This document shows, one piece after another, positions 33,444 through 41,289 of a DNA stretch of 64,000 nucleotides; position 1 is the first letter of the stretch, and each line of letters starts with the position of its first letter. The stretch covers positions 8,491 to 72,490 of the forward strand of contig CAYQJS010000025.1 of NCBI GenBank assembly GCA_964417895.1, given 5' to 3'. A program made the position numbers and the translations under genes. The notes beneath the pieces were generated by a model. That model made no database searches. It saw nothing but the letters and a program-made list of their open reading frames with translations, and was not told the DNA's origin. The DNA comes from CAYQJS01 sp964417895 (lineage in GTDB: Bacteria; Chloroflexota; UBA6077; SHYK01).

Positions 33444-33605
33444 CTGCTGTCCTTCGGCGCCGGGCGCGCCGCCGCTAATCGCACGACGTATCCCAACGGG
33501 TGGCCGCCCTTCGGTACCGGCTCGTCCCGGAGTTGGGGCCCTTCGCCGCTCATCTACTGGGCGAAGATCGCCTTCGAGAAGTGGTGGCTCTGGCGGTACT
33601 TTTAG
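33444..33605 (+). other. In-frame continuation of the SQR-like gene after TGA
   Basis: The frame of the flavoprotein runs on without another stop for 53 codons to TAG 33603-33605. It reads LLSFGAGRAAA directly after the TGA and ends PSPLIYWAKIAFEKWWLWRYF in sense. A C-terminal membrane-facing amphipathic segment of this type (AK-AFEK-W) is usual in SQR-like proteins, so these codons belong to the gene. Relatives often carry Cys at the TGA position (inference), so this is most simply a TGC/TGT-to-TGA change or a base error. Confidence 0.65.
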
Positions 33606-33649
33606 GCAAAAGGCAATAGGCAACAGGCCACAGGGGACGGGAGGCGCTC

Positions 33650-34588
33650 ATGACGGAGGGGAACGAAGCTGCTCCCTCTCCCTCAGGCTTGGGGGTGAGG
33701 GGGCTTACCGGCATCATCTGCGCGTGCCTGACGCCGTTCGACGACGACGATCGCGTCGACTACGCGGCCCTGGAACGTGAGATCGACTACATCGTCGACG
33801 AGTGCCAGGTCGACGCCATTTCCATCGCGGCCGTCGAGGCTGCCGAGTACACGCGGCTCAGCTGGGAGGAGCGCCAGGAGCTGATCCGCGCCGCCGTGGC
33901 TATGGTGGACCGCCGCCTTCCAACCATCGCCGGGTGCTCGCACCAGAATCCCCGCATGGTGATCCAGATGAGCGAGGCGGCGGCCAGCGTCGGCGCCGAC
34001 CTGGCGCAAGTGCTGATTCCGATTCTGCCCTGGGGAGGCGAGCCGGACGACGATGAGCTGATGCGTTTCTTCGAGGAGGTGGCGGAGCGGAGCGCGCTCC
34101 CTATCGTCGCCTACCATAACCCGGGGCCCGGTGCCGACCCCGGGTACGGCGCGTTCGTGCGGCTCAGCGCGATCCCGCGCGTTGACTACTTCAAGGAAAG
34201 CTCGCGCGACACGCAGAAGGTGGCTCGCATGATCGAAGAGATCGACCGCGCTGGCAACGCGGGCTACTTCACCACCATGCAGCCGCTGCTCATGACCCTG
34301 CTAATGGGCGGCTCGGGCGCCACAATGCCGCCGCCGGGGGCCAGGATCGGGGCGCGCGTCGTGAAGGCGTTTCGCGCCGGCGATCTCGTGGAGGCGCACC
34401 GCTGGCAGCGGCTGTACGCCGCGTTCCCCAGCAAGTGGCCCGCCTACGGCCTCCCTCCGGTTATGAAGGCTGCGCTCCAGGAGATCGGCGTGGACATCGG
34501 CCACCCGGCCCGGCCTTACCTGCCCGTAGCGCCCGCCGATCGACTGCAGATCCGGGAGCTGCTGCGCGAGGCAGAGCTTATCGGGTGA
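33650..34588 (+). CDS. Dihydrodipicolinate synthase/N-acetylneuraminate lyase family protein
   Basis: This 312-aa class I aldolase has its Schiff-base Lys in VDYFKESSRD (about residue 184) and a catalytic Tyr in IVAYHNPGPG (about 156). The usual GTTGE motif after the first strand is replaced by IAAVEAAEYTRLS, so true DapA activity is unlikely. A pyruvate-dependent aldolase or hydratase on another substrate is more plausible. GGGAGG at 33638-33643 sets the start at 33650. Residues 7-19 (AAPSPSGLGVRGL) are encoded by a piece of the window's palindromic repeat, giving the enzyme an atypical N-terminus. Confidence 0.85.
   Translation: MTEGNEAAPSPSGLGVRGLTGIICACLTPFDDDDRVDYAALEREIDYIVDECQVDAISIAAVEAAEYTRLSWEERQELIRAAVAMVDRRLPTIAGCSHQNPRMVIQMSEAAASVGADLAQVLIPILPWGGEPDDDELMRFFEEVAERSALPIVAYHNPGPGADPGYGAFVRLSAIPRVDYFKESSRDTQKVARMIEEIDRAGNAGYFTTMQPLLMTLLMGGSGATMPPPGARIGARVVKAFRAGDLVEAHRWQRLYAAFPSKWPAYGLPPVMKAALQEIGVDIGHPARPYLPVAPADRLQIRELLREAELIG
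33664..33702. repeat. Partial palindromic repeat inside the DapA-like coding sequence
   Basis: CTCCCTCTCCCTCAGGCTTG followed by GGGGTGAGGGGGC shows both arms of the repeat with a shortened centre. It begins five codons after the ATG, downstream of an intact ribosome site, so it is translated. Confidence 0.65.
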
Positions 34589-34658
34589 GGCCCCTTGACA
34601 CCGGCTCCCCGTTCAGCGTAATGGAAGAGTGGCGAATTGCCGAAGAGGAGGTAGCCCC

Positions 34659-35759
34659 ATGGCGATATGCGTTTCCCACGGAGGGCAGACCGTGTCTGAG
34701 ACGGCCCGCCCGTCAGATGTAGTCTTGGTAGCCACGACGGATGGCGTTGTCTCGCTCCAGCGATCGGCGCCGGGCGCCTCGTGGAGCGAGGCCGGCCGAT
34801 CCTTGCAGGGCAAGCACGCCAGCGCGCTCATGATCGAGCCCGAGCGCGGCGTAGTGTTCGCCGGTACGCACGGCGACGGCATCTACGCCAGCGACGACGG
34901 GGGGCAGACCTGGGAGCGCCGGGATGCAGGTGTCGAGTTTGGCAACATCTACGCGCTCAGCTTCGTCGAGAGCGCCGATGGGCCCCGGCTCTACGCCGGC
35001 ACCGAGCCCGCGCATCTCTACGTGAGCCGCGACGGCGGCCGCAGGTGGGAGGAGCTGCCCTCTGTTCGCTCCGTCCCAAGCGTCCCCGAGTGGACGTTCC
35101 CCGGGCCCCCGCACGAGGCCCATGTCAAGCATGTGAGCTTCGACCCCCGTTCGTCCGAGACCATCTACGCGAGCATCGAGGTGGGCGGCGCGCTCAAGAG
35201 CCTCGACGCGGGCAAGTCCTGGCAGGAGATGAGCGGTTTCTACGAGGATGTCCACCGGGTCGTCGTGGCGCCGAGGGCGGCCGACAAGCTGTACATCACT
35301 GGCGGCGAGGGCATCTGGCATAGCGGCGACGCCGGGGCCACCTGGGAGCACCTCACCGACCGGAGCGCGCGCATCGCGTATCCGGATGCGCTGGTGATCC
35401 ATCCCGAGGACCCGGACCTGATGTTCACGGCGGGCGCGATCTGCAGCCCGGGCGAGTGGCGCACCACCGGGACGGCCGACGCGCGAATCGGCCGAAGCCG
35501 CGACGCCGGGAGGACCTGGCAGTACCTTGAATCGGGGCTGCCGGCGCACATCCGCGGGAACATCGAAGCCATGTCGATGGAAGTGTGGCCGGGCGGTTTC
35601 GCCCTCTGTGCCGGCACGACCGACGGCGACATCTTCTACAGCGACGATGAGGGCGAGACGTGGGCGACGATCGCCCGCGCTCTCCCACCGGTGTCGAAAG
35701 GGGGACACTATCGCAACCTGCGCGGCGGAGACACGCCCGTCGCAGCAGCAGCCCACTGA
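34659..35759 (+). CDS. BNR/Asp-box repeat beta-propeller protein
   Basis: The 366-aa product is built of repeated beta-propeller blades with Asp-box motifs: SDDGGQTWERR, SRDGGRRWEEL, SLDAGKSWQEM, SGDAGATWEHL, SRDAGRTWQYL and SDDEGETWATI. That is the pattern of sortilin/VPS10-like or photosystem stability factor-like exo-alpha-sialidase propellers. There is no signal peptide, so it is probably cytoplasmic. The start ATG 34659 has GAGGAGG. It follows the DapA-like gene by 70 bp on the same strand. The function is unknown; a sugar- or protein-binding role is inferred. Confidence 0.82.
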   Translation: MAICVSHGGQTVSETARPSDVVLVATTDGVVSLQRSAPGASWSEAGRSLQGKHASALMIEPERGVVFAGTHGDGIYASDDGGQTWERRDAGVEFGNIYALSFVESADGPRLYAGTEPAHLYVSRDGGRRWEELPSVRSVPSVPEWTFPGPPHEAHVKHVSFDPRSSETIYASIEVGGALKSLDAGKSWQEMSGFYEDVHRVVVAPRAADKLYITGGEGIWHSGDAGATWEHLTDRSARIAYPDALVIHPEDPDLMFTAGAICSPGEWRTTGTADARIGRSRDAGRTWQYLESGLPAHIRGNIEAMSMEVWPGGFALCAGTTDGDIFYSDDEGETWATIARALPPVSKGGHYRNLRGGDTPVAAAAH

Positions 35760-36018
35760 GCGATGCCCCGGGCCCCTCGCCCGTCCCCGGACCTACCAGA
35801 CGGGCGGGGGGCGCCGCGCAAGCCCGATCCGAGTCTCGCAGCCTGCTGCAAACTCGCTCGTGCTGAGCTTGTGGGAAGCGCTCGGCGCCGGGAGCCTCTC
35901 TCTTCCAGGATTGGGGGAGGGGTTGGGGCGGGGGCCGCGTATCGCAAGAATGGCGATGCGGATGGCATCTGACCAGTAGCAGCCTTTCTGAGCACCAACG
36001 GAGCAAACGCCGCCGGGC
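35760..36018. other. Gene-free gap with a GC-rich repeat
   Basis: The 259 bp hold a degenerate copy of the palindromic repeat at about 35900-35938 (CTCTTCCAGGATTGGGGGAG followed by GGGTTGGGGCGGGGG). Otherwise I see no gene. Confidence 0.6.
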
Positions 36019-36690
36019 TCACCACCAGCGGCGTCGCACCACTCGCCCTCGACCGGCCCGCAGTCGCGCCGCGAAGCGCGCGGCCTTTGCGTAATACCCT
36101 CCGGACCTGGAGACGAGGTCCCGGGGGCCTAGAGCGAACGAAGCTGCGGTGACGCGCCCGTTCGGCTGCACGCGCACTCCGGGCGCTGTGAAGCTCCCTA
36201 GCCGGCCGTCAGTGAGTTGGAGCAGCTGGCGGAAGGGGATGCTGGCGACGCCGGTCACCTCTTGAGGCCCGGGGCGGAGCGCCAGAAGGTCCAGCTCCCG
36301 GTGCAGGAAGACGATGTCCTGCACCTCCCGCTCGATGACCCCGTTCTCGTGGTACACCTCCTCACGCCGCCAGGCGACGTGGACGAGGTCGGCGGCCGGG
36401 ACATCCAGGCCGAGCTCCTCGCGGATCTCGCGGAGGCCGCCCTCGATCCCCTCGCCGGCAGAGTAGTGCCCCGCGACGCTCACATCCCAAAGGCCGGCCC
36501 AGGTGTCTTTCGTCGGGGAACGGCGCTGCAGGAGGACCAATGGATTGCTGGGCGAGCCGCCATGCACGACCCAGCAATGGAACGACCGATGCCAGTCGCC
36601 GTCGCGGTGCACAAGCGCGCGTGGTCTGGTGTACCCGAGTGGGCGCCCCCGGTCATCGCACAGATCGAAAAGCTCGTCGTTCGAGTCCAA
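36019..36690 (-). CDS. Nudix hydrolase (IDI/ADP-ribose-type)
   Basis: This 223-aa protein opens ELFDLCDDRGRPLGYTRPRA, as in isopentenyl-diphosphate isomerase-like Nudix proteins. The Nudix box is complete: GHYSAGEGIEGGLREIREEL (about residues 73-92), with the metal-binding REIREE. It also has an RRSPTKDTWAGLWDVSVAGH strand segment. The usual activity is hydrolysis of nucleoside-diphosphate-X compounds; the substrate is not determined. The last 20 residues are Arg-rich and unusual. It appears monocistronic. A GGCCCAGAGTCTAACTC-type repeat follows its start region at 36697-36765. Confidence 0.85.
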   Translation of the reverse strand: MDSNDELFDLCDDRGRPLGYTRPRALVHRDGDWHRSFHCWVVHGGSPSNPLVLLQRRSPTKDTWAGLWDVSVAGHYSAGEGIEGGLREIREELGLDVPAADLVHVAWRREEVYHENGVIEREVQDIVFLHRELDLLALRPGPQEVTGVASIPFRQLLQLTDGRLGSFTAPGVRVQPNGRVTAASFALGPRDLVSRSGGYYAKAARFAARLRAGRGRVVRRRWW

Positions 36691-36696
36691 TGCTCC

Positions 36697-36765
36697 AAGG
36701 CCCAGAGTCTAACTCAACTCAGTTGGGGCTGGGGGCGTTGGACTCTGGGCTTGAGATCCGAGGCC
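36697..36765. repeat. Inverted repeat (GCCCAGAGTC...GACTCTGGGC)
   Basis: GGCCCAGAGTCTAAC (about 36704-36718) and GTTGGACTCTGGGC (about 36737-36750) form an imperfect hairpin around CTCAACTCAGTTGGGG. Similar GGGACTCTGGCTTAAGA sequence occurs between the two Ser tRNAs at 12360-12376. It lies in the gap before the first surface-protein gene. Confidence 0.5.
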
Positions 36766-36869
36766 CCTCCGGCGCGTGCACCTGATACGTGCGATGCGCG
36801 CTGAGGAGGCGTCCCAGAGATCGTTGCCACCGCGCGCGCCCGGTGACTCCGGCGTCATTGGTATGCTGC

Positions 36870-36949
36870 TATAACAACGCCGTTCGTTTCGTCCTGGGAA
36901 AAAAGAGGCGGAGGAAGGGATGACACACCCTAAACCGCATCCGTCCTGA
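36870..36949 (+). promoter_or_regulatory. Promoter and nine-codon upstream ORF of surface protein 1
   Basis: TATAAC (36870-36875) is followed exactly 50 nt later by ATG 36920 behind GGAGGAAGGG. The ATG opens a nine-codon ORF ending in TGA 36947-36949, in frame with the surface-protein start 93 nt downstream. The paralogue at 47 kb has TATAAT, the same 50-nt spacing and a similar GGAGGAGTTGG, but there the ATG begins the protein itself. Confidence 0.5.
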
Positions 36950-37012
36950 GAAACTGCGCACCTAAGCAACGCCGGAACACACGAGCGAGAGGCCACGACT
37001 TCCGGGACGGAG

Positions 37013-38878
37013 ATGCGCATGAACTGCTTCACGCGGGCACGTAATCGCCTTTCGATTGGCCTGGCGGTTGCCCTTGCCGTGGGTGCCGTCGGCACACTCG
37101 CGCCCCACTCCTCACTTGCGGATACGCCAGGCGGTCAGACCTCCGCGTACACGGCACTCCGTGACGACGCGGAGTCCTGCGTCGCCTACTCTCCGCTCTT
37201 CGTCAACACCGTCGACGGCAAGACGTCGACCCTGGTCCTGCACAGCACGGCGAATCAGGCCAGCAGCGTCGCCATCAGGCTAGCGAGCTTCGGCGGGGAT
37301 ACGACTATCAATCGCCAGGTGTCGCTCGGGGCCGGCGCCACGGTGGAGCTGACGCCGTCCGATCTCACCGTGCCGGACAACTTCTCCGGCTCATTGCGCG
37401 CCCTCGCTGCTCTCCCCGCGGAGCCGCCTCCCACCAGAGGGCCGCCATCGACCAGAGGTCCGACACCAACCCGAGGTCCGACGCCGACTAGGGCCCCGGC
37501 ACCGACTCGCGCCCAATGCGGCGTCGCCGCGCTCGTCTACCACGATGGCGTCGGAGACGACCGCACCCTGCTGGAGGGATTCGGCGCGAAGGATCCCAGC
37601 GAAGAGGTCTGGCTGCCCGCGGTGCATCGCGACGATAACGAAGTGAACACCGAGGTGATCATCCAGAACACTGATTCGGGCGCCGCCGTTACGGCTCTCC
37701 TCAAGTTCCGGGGCGACTCCGGCGAGCTCGTGGAGCAGCTGATTACCATTCCTGCCGACTCCGCGGTGGCGGTGGACATGACGGGGGCCCCGCGCGGCGT
37801 CTCGACGCTCCAGATCGACGGCCCCAGGAACGCGCGGTTGGTGGCGGCAGCCTACCACCGCGGGCCTATGGGACTGGCCGCCGCCAACAACGGCCACACT
37901 AATGGCGCTAGCCGCGTCGCACTCCCGCTCCTGTTCCGTGCGGATGGAGGCGAGGATGCCTTTAGCTCCATCGTCCGAGTAATGAAGATTCTCCCCGGGG
38001 CTGTCCTGCCACGTATCACGTTTCGCGACCGCGACACAAGCGAGATCATCGGGCCGATTCCCGCCACGCGCGCCGACGGGTCGGCCTACGCGGTGCGCGA
38101 GGGCGAGGGTCATACCTGGGATTTGGCCCAGATCGGCGCGCTGCGCAATGGCGGCGTCTACTCGGCCGAAGTGGACAGCGACTCGGGCGGCGCCATCGGC
38201 GCCACGGCCCGGCACGTCAACCCTGCGCGTGGAACCATGGCAGTCTACACGGGGGTTCCTATCGAGGAGGAGTCGTCGCGGAACCTGACCGCGCCTCACG
38301 TGGTGAAGAACCGAGATGGGCTGAACTCGAGCATTCAGGTGCAGAACTTGGGGGATCGCATCATCTCGGTCACCTTCCGGTTCTTCGCCGCCGGCGGCAC
38401 GCGCATCGCCAGCGAGGCAATAGGCGTCCAGCCACGCCATTCGGGAACTATGTACCTGCCCGCGACTTCCTTGCCGGATGGCTTCGTCGGAGCAGCGGAG
38501 ATCTCCGGATCGGGCCCTATCGCTGCGGTCGTGAACACGGTGCGGCGACCAATGATGGCCCCGACTGAACCAGCCGTGCCACCGGCCGTGGCGCCATCCG
38601 TGCCGCCAGCCGCGGAACCAACCGCGGAACCAGCCGAACCAGCCGTGGAACCAGCTGTGCCGCCAGCCGTGGAACCAACCGTGGAACCAGCCGAACCAGC
38701 CGTGGCGCCAACCGTGGAACCAGCCGTGGCGCCAACCGTGGAACCAGCGGTGGCGCCGACCGTGGCACCAACCGTGGAACCAGCCGTGGCGCCGACCGTG
38801 GAACCAGCCGTGGCGCCGACCGTGGAACCAGCCGTGGCGCCGACCGTGGAACCAGCGGTGGCGCCGACCGTGGACTGA
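37013..38878 (+). CDS. Secreted surface protein with Thr/Pro linker and C-terminal PAVAPTVE repeats (paralogue 1)
   Basis: The 621-aa product has a signal peptide (LSIGLAVALAVGAVGTLAP, cleavage near SLA-D). A domain containing SCVAYSPLFVN follows, then a Thr/Pro/Arg linker (about 140-163, repeated PTRGPTPTRG). A large module starts at CGVAALVYHDG, and the last folded module is HVVKNRDGLNSSIQVQNLGD and then IISVTFRFFAAGGTR up to GPIAAVVNTVRR (about 505). The final 110 residues are tandem Pro/Val/Glu/Ala repeats. The paralogue at 47421-49376 aligns throughout but lacks this tail. It is likely exported and displayed on the cell surface; there is no anchor motif. ATG 37013 or 37019 starts it. Confidence 0.75.
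   Translation: MRMNCFTRARNRLSIGLAVALAVGAVGTLAPHSSLADTPGGQTSAYTALRDDAESCVAYSPLFVNTVDGKTSTLVLHSTANQASSVAIRLASFGGDTTINRQVSLGAGATVELTPSDLTVPDNFSGSLRALAALPAEPPPTRGPPSTRGPTPTRGPTPTRAPAPTRAQCGVAALVYHDGVGDDRTLLEGFGAKDPSEEVWLPAVHRDDNEVNTEVIIQNTDSGAAVTALLKFRGDSGELVEQLITIPADSAVAVDMTGAPRGVSTLQIDGPRNARLVAAAYHRGPMGLAAANNGHTNGASRVALPLLFRADGGEDAFSSIVRVMKILPGAVLPRITFRDRDTSEIIGPIPATRADGSAYAVREGEGHTWDLAQIGALRNGGVYSAEVDSDSGGAIGATARHVNPARGTMAVYTGVPIEEESSRNLTAPHVVKNRDGLNSSIQVQNLGDRIISVTFRFFAAGGTRIASEAIGVQPRHSGTMYLPATSLPDGFVGAAEISGSGPIAAVVNTVRRPMMAPTEPAVPPAVAPSVPPAAEPTAEPAEPAVEPAVPPAVEPTVEPAEPAVAPTVEPAVAPTVEPAVAPTVAPTVEPAVAPTVEPAVAPTVEPAVAPTVEPAVAPTVD
38525..38547 (+). repeat. 23-bp direct repeat, left copy
   Basis: GCGGTCGTGAACACGGTGCG plus GCG, encoding AAVVNTVRR in surface protein 1, recurs exactly at 39844-39866, on the other side of the repeat tail and the cupredoxin gene. 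Confidence 0.85.
38571..38875 (+). repeat. Tandem 12/24-bp coding repeat (PAVAPTVE)
   Basis: The unit is 24 bp (GTGGCGCCGACCGTGGAACC plus AGCC) made of two 12-bp halves, with purer copies towards the 3' end. It encodes alternating PAVAPTVE/PAEPAVEP. Near-identical 3' copies indicate recent expansion or slippage, so copy number should vary between strains and may be mis-assembled. Confidence 0.85.
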
Positions 38879-39027
38879 CCCGTACCGGTCGCGGTGCACA
38901 GGCTCGCGCGCTCTGGCGCCGCCTGATTGGGCGTTTCGGGACCGCACGGCCGAACCGCTTGCGCTCGGGGGGCCCCCCAGAGTCCCACCATGTTTTGCGC
39001 CTTGGACCGCGGGCGTTCGACCCGAGA

Positions 39028-39753
39028 CTACGTTCTACCGCTCGGCAGCACCTCGATCGTGCCCACCATGCCCCGTTCTCTGTGAGAGCCGTTGCCCCTC
39101 GGACAGTACACCTCGTATGTGCCGGGCGTACTGAGGACGACGTCCCAGAAGACCGTTTCGCCCACGGCCGCCGGCGGTGACTCCAGGACAACCCCCTTGC
39201 CCACGATCGTGATCGAATGGGTGTTAGTCGAGCCCTCGTTGCGGAGCTCGAAGCGAGTGCTCTGCCCGGCGAGCGTCACCGTCGATAATGGCTGGATCCA
39301 CCACTCGCCCAGGAGGACGGTGGCTGGAAGCGCGGGCTCATCCTGCGGTCCTGCGACTATCAGGGTCCCGATCATCCCCTCGTCCTTGTGCCGACCGTCA
39401 AAGACCGGGCACCAGATCTGGTAGATGCCCGGCGTGGTGAACGTAACCTCCCAGTCAAGCCTCTCGCCTGGCGCAAGGAGATCGGAGTCCCACTCCTCCC
39501 CCTGCCCGGCGATGCTCAGGGCGTGCGGGAAGCCCCCCGTGTTGCTCAGATCGAACCGTACTGACTGGCCGGCGTTCACGACGATGTGCCGAGGATTGAT
39601 GCTCCACTCGCTGAGGTCGACGGCCACGGTCTGGGCCTGAGCAGCGGCGACCGCATCGGAGCCGGGCCAGATCCCGGCCGCCATCGCCGCCGCGAGCGCC
39701 ACGGTGAGCGTCAGGGCCGCAACGGACCCGAGGAACGGGAATCTCAATCGCAT
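39028..39753 (-). CDS. Secreted protein with two tandem cupredoxin domains
   Basis: This 241-aa exported protein has a signal peptide (VAALTLTVALAAAMAAGIW) and two plastocyanin-like domains. Each shows the type-1 copper ligand set. Domain 1 has GGFPHALSIAG and then CPVFDGRHKDEGM; domain 2 has TNTHSITIVG and then CPRGNGSHRERGM. Each pairs an early His with a C...H...M cluster, so it should carry two copper ions and act as a periplasmic or surface electron carrier. ATG 39753 is chosen because GGAGG lies 8 nt before it; upstream ATGs (39759, 39771) overlap the ribosome site. It lies between a surface-protein gene and dnaA, bracketed by the 23-bp direct repeat. Confidence 0.87.
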   Translation of the reverse strand: MRLRFPFLGSVAALTLTVALAAAMAAGIWPGSDAVAAAQAQTVAVDLSEWSINPRHIVVNAGQSVRFDLSNTGGFPHALSIAGQGEEWDSDLLAPGERLDWEVTFTTPGIYQIWCPVFDGRHKDEGMIGTLIVAGPQDEPALPATVLLGEWWIQPLSTVTLAGQSTRFELRNEGSTNTHSITIVGKGVVLESPPAAVGETVFWDVVLSTPGTYEVYCPRGNGSHRERGMVGTIEVLPSGRT

Positions 39754-39801
39754 CAACATCCCCTCCAGCATTTTCTCCAGTGGTGAGGCACGATATCGTA
39801 A

Positions 39802-39876
39802 GTGTACGGTGAGCTGGGCCCACCGGATTGGCGGACTGTTGCGGCGGTCGTGAACACGGTGCGGCGCAAATGAACC
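39802..39876 (+). pseudogene. C-terminal remnant of a surface-protein paralogue
   Basis: In frame, the bases up to TGA 39874-39876 read VAAVVNTVRRK and stop. This is the exact C-terminal signature of the surface-protein family (IAAVVNTVRR at 38.5 kb, IAAVVHTARYR at the end of the 49.4-kb gene). Only about 24 codons are open and no upstream domain is present, so this is a tail fragment. It includes the right copy of the 23-bp direct repeat. Confidence 0.55.
39844..39866 (+). repeat. 23-bp direct repeat, right copy
   Basis: Identical to 38525-38547. The two copies enclose about 1.3 kb holding the PAVAPTVE-encoding tail and the cupredoxin gene on the opposite strand. Confidence 0.85.
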
Positions 39877-39885
39877 GCGGCGCGC

Positions 39886-41289
39886 TCAGTTGCTGCGGGC
39901 CAGCGCCTCGCGCACGCCGTGGATGCGGCTCCGCATCTGTTCGCTGTGCTCAAGGTCGGCGGCGACCTTCTCACAGCTGTGCATCACGGTGGAGTGGTCG
40001 CGCCCCCCAAAGTACGAGCCCACCTCCGTCAGCGAGAGGTCCGTCTCTTCGCGCAATAGATACATCGCGATCTGACGGGGGACGAGGACGCGCCGATCGC
40101 GCTGTGGGCTCTTCAGCTCCGCGGGCGAGATGCTCATCGCACGGCAGACGGCCGATATGACTTCCTCCGGAGCGATGACGCGGCGGTCTTCGGCTTGCAG
40201 GACGTCACGGAGCGCAACAGTGGCCACTTCGACCGTGACAGCCGCGCGAGTCAGCTCTGCGTAGGCCAGCACGCGGTTGAGCGCTCCTTCGAGCTCCCGG
40301 ATGTTGCTCGGAACCTTCTCGGCGATGAAGTCCAGCACGTCCATGGGGACCGACACGGGAGTGCGGCCGCGAGCCGCCTCCGCCATCTTGGCGCGCAGGA
40401 TGGCAGTCCGCGTCTCGAAGTCGGGCTGCTGGATGTCCGTCATCAGCCCCCAAACGAAGCGCGAGCGCAATCGTTCCTCCAGCGGCGCGATCGCCCGCGG
40501 ATGCCGATCGCTGGTCATCACGATCTGCCCGTTCGCCTGGTAGATAGCATTGAACGTGTGGAAGAACTCTTCCTGGGTCGCTTCCTTGCCCTTGATGAAG
40601 TGGATGTCGTCGATCAGGAGCACCTGCGTGCGACGGTACTTCGACCGGAAATCCTCGGATCGTTTGCGGGTGATCGACTCGATAAAGTCGTTCATGAATG
40701 TCTCGGTCGAGACGTAGACCACCTCAAGCCCGCGGGCGAGGGCGGCGTGTCCGATGGCATGGAGCAAATGAGTCTTCCCCAGCCCCACGCCGCCGTAGAT
40801 GAACAGCGGGTTGTGCGCCTGCCCCGGTCGTTCGGCCACGGCCACGCTGGCCGCGTGCGCCAGGCGGCTGTTGCTCCCGACCACAAACGTATCGAAGGTG
40901 TAGCGGGGGCTGATCGCGGGTCCCTCCTCGGTCGCGGCCGGTCGGTGCCCGTTCGCGCGGGCACTGCGCTGGCGCGGGGGCGAAGTGAGGCGCAGCGGAG
41001 GCGCGACGGCCGGCGGGGGCTCCGGTCGGCCAACGATGAACTGGACCTGAACGGCGGCCCCGAGCAGCCCCTCCAGCGTGCGGCTCACGACGCCAGAGCA
41101 CTTGGTGCGCAGCCATTCCAGGTTGAAAGGGTTCTCCACACCCACGATGCACGTACTGCCCTCGCAGGCCAACAGGCTCGTGTTTCGAAACCACGTTCGA
41201 AAGTCTTCCGGGCGCACCTGGAGCTGGATGTCTGCCAGGGCGTTTTGCCAGAGCTGGCGGTTGTCAATCTTCGACTGTGCCCACACCAA
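39886..41289 (-). CDS. dnaA: Chromosomal replication initiator protein DnaA
   Basis: This complete 467-aa AAA+ initiator has a domain I start LWQNALADIQLQVRPEDFRT. A Pro-rich domain II follows (about 88-125). The AAA+ core has Walker A GGVGLGKTHLLHAIG, Walker B VLLIDDIHFIKGKE and RLRSRFVWGL. The C-terminal DNA-binding helix-turn-helix ends in the signature GRDHSTVMHSCEK. TTG 41289 and GTG 41286 are adjacent starts after GGAG; which is used is unclear. dnaN, recF, gyrB and rpmH are not next to it, and no cluster of DnaA boxes is seen in the flanks. Confidence 0.95.
   Translation of the reverse strand: MVWAQSKIDNRQLWQNALADIQLQVRPEDFRTWFRNTSLLACEGSTCIVGVENPFNLEWLRTKCSGVVSRTLEGLLGAAVQVQFIVGRPEPPPAVAPPLRLTSPPRQRSARANGHRPAATEEGPAISPRYTFDTFVVGSNSRLAHAASVAVAERPGQAHNPLFIYGGVGLGKTHLLHAIGHAALARGLEVVYVSTETFMNDFIESITRKRSEDFRSKYRRTQVLLIDDIHFIKGKEATQEEFFHTFNAIYQANGQIVMTSDRHPRAIAPLEERLRSRFVWGLMTDIQQPDFETRTAILRAKMAEAARGRTPVSVPMDVLDFIAEKVPSNIRELEGALNRVLAYAELTRAAVTVEVATVALRDVLQAEDRRVIAPEEVISAVCRAMSISPAELKSPQRDRRVLVPRQIAMYLLREETDLSLTEVGSYFGGRDHSTVMHSCEKVAADLEHSEQMRSRIHGVREALARSN

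Noticed and set aside
33441..33500. Selenocysteine insertion at the TGA of the SQR-like gene
   Set aside because: The downstream hairpin is a simple GC stem without a recognisable bacterial SECIS loop, and no sel genes are in the window. Kept only as one of several options in the findings.
36920..36949. Independent nine-residue peptide gene
   Set aside because: Too short to call as a gene; reported as part of the leader structure of surface protein 1.
37391..38947. Antisense ORF with repeated WFHGWRHG-like peptide
   Set aside because: It only reflects the reverse complement of the PAVAPTVE-encoding tandem repeat and the surface-protein gene.
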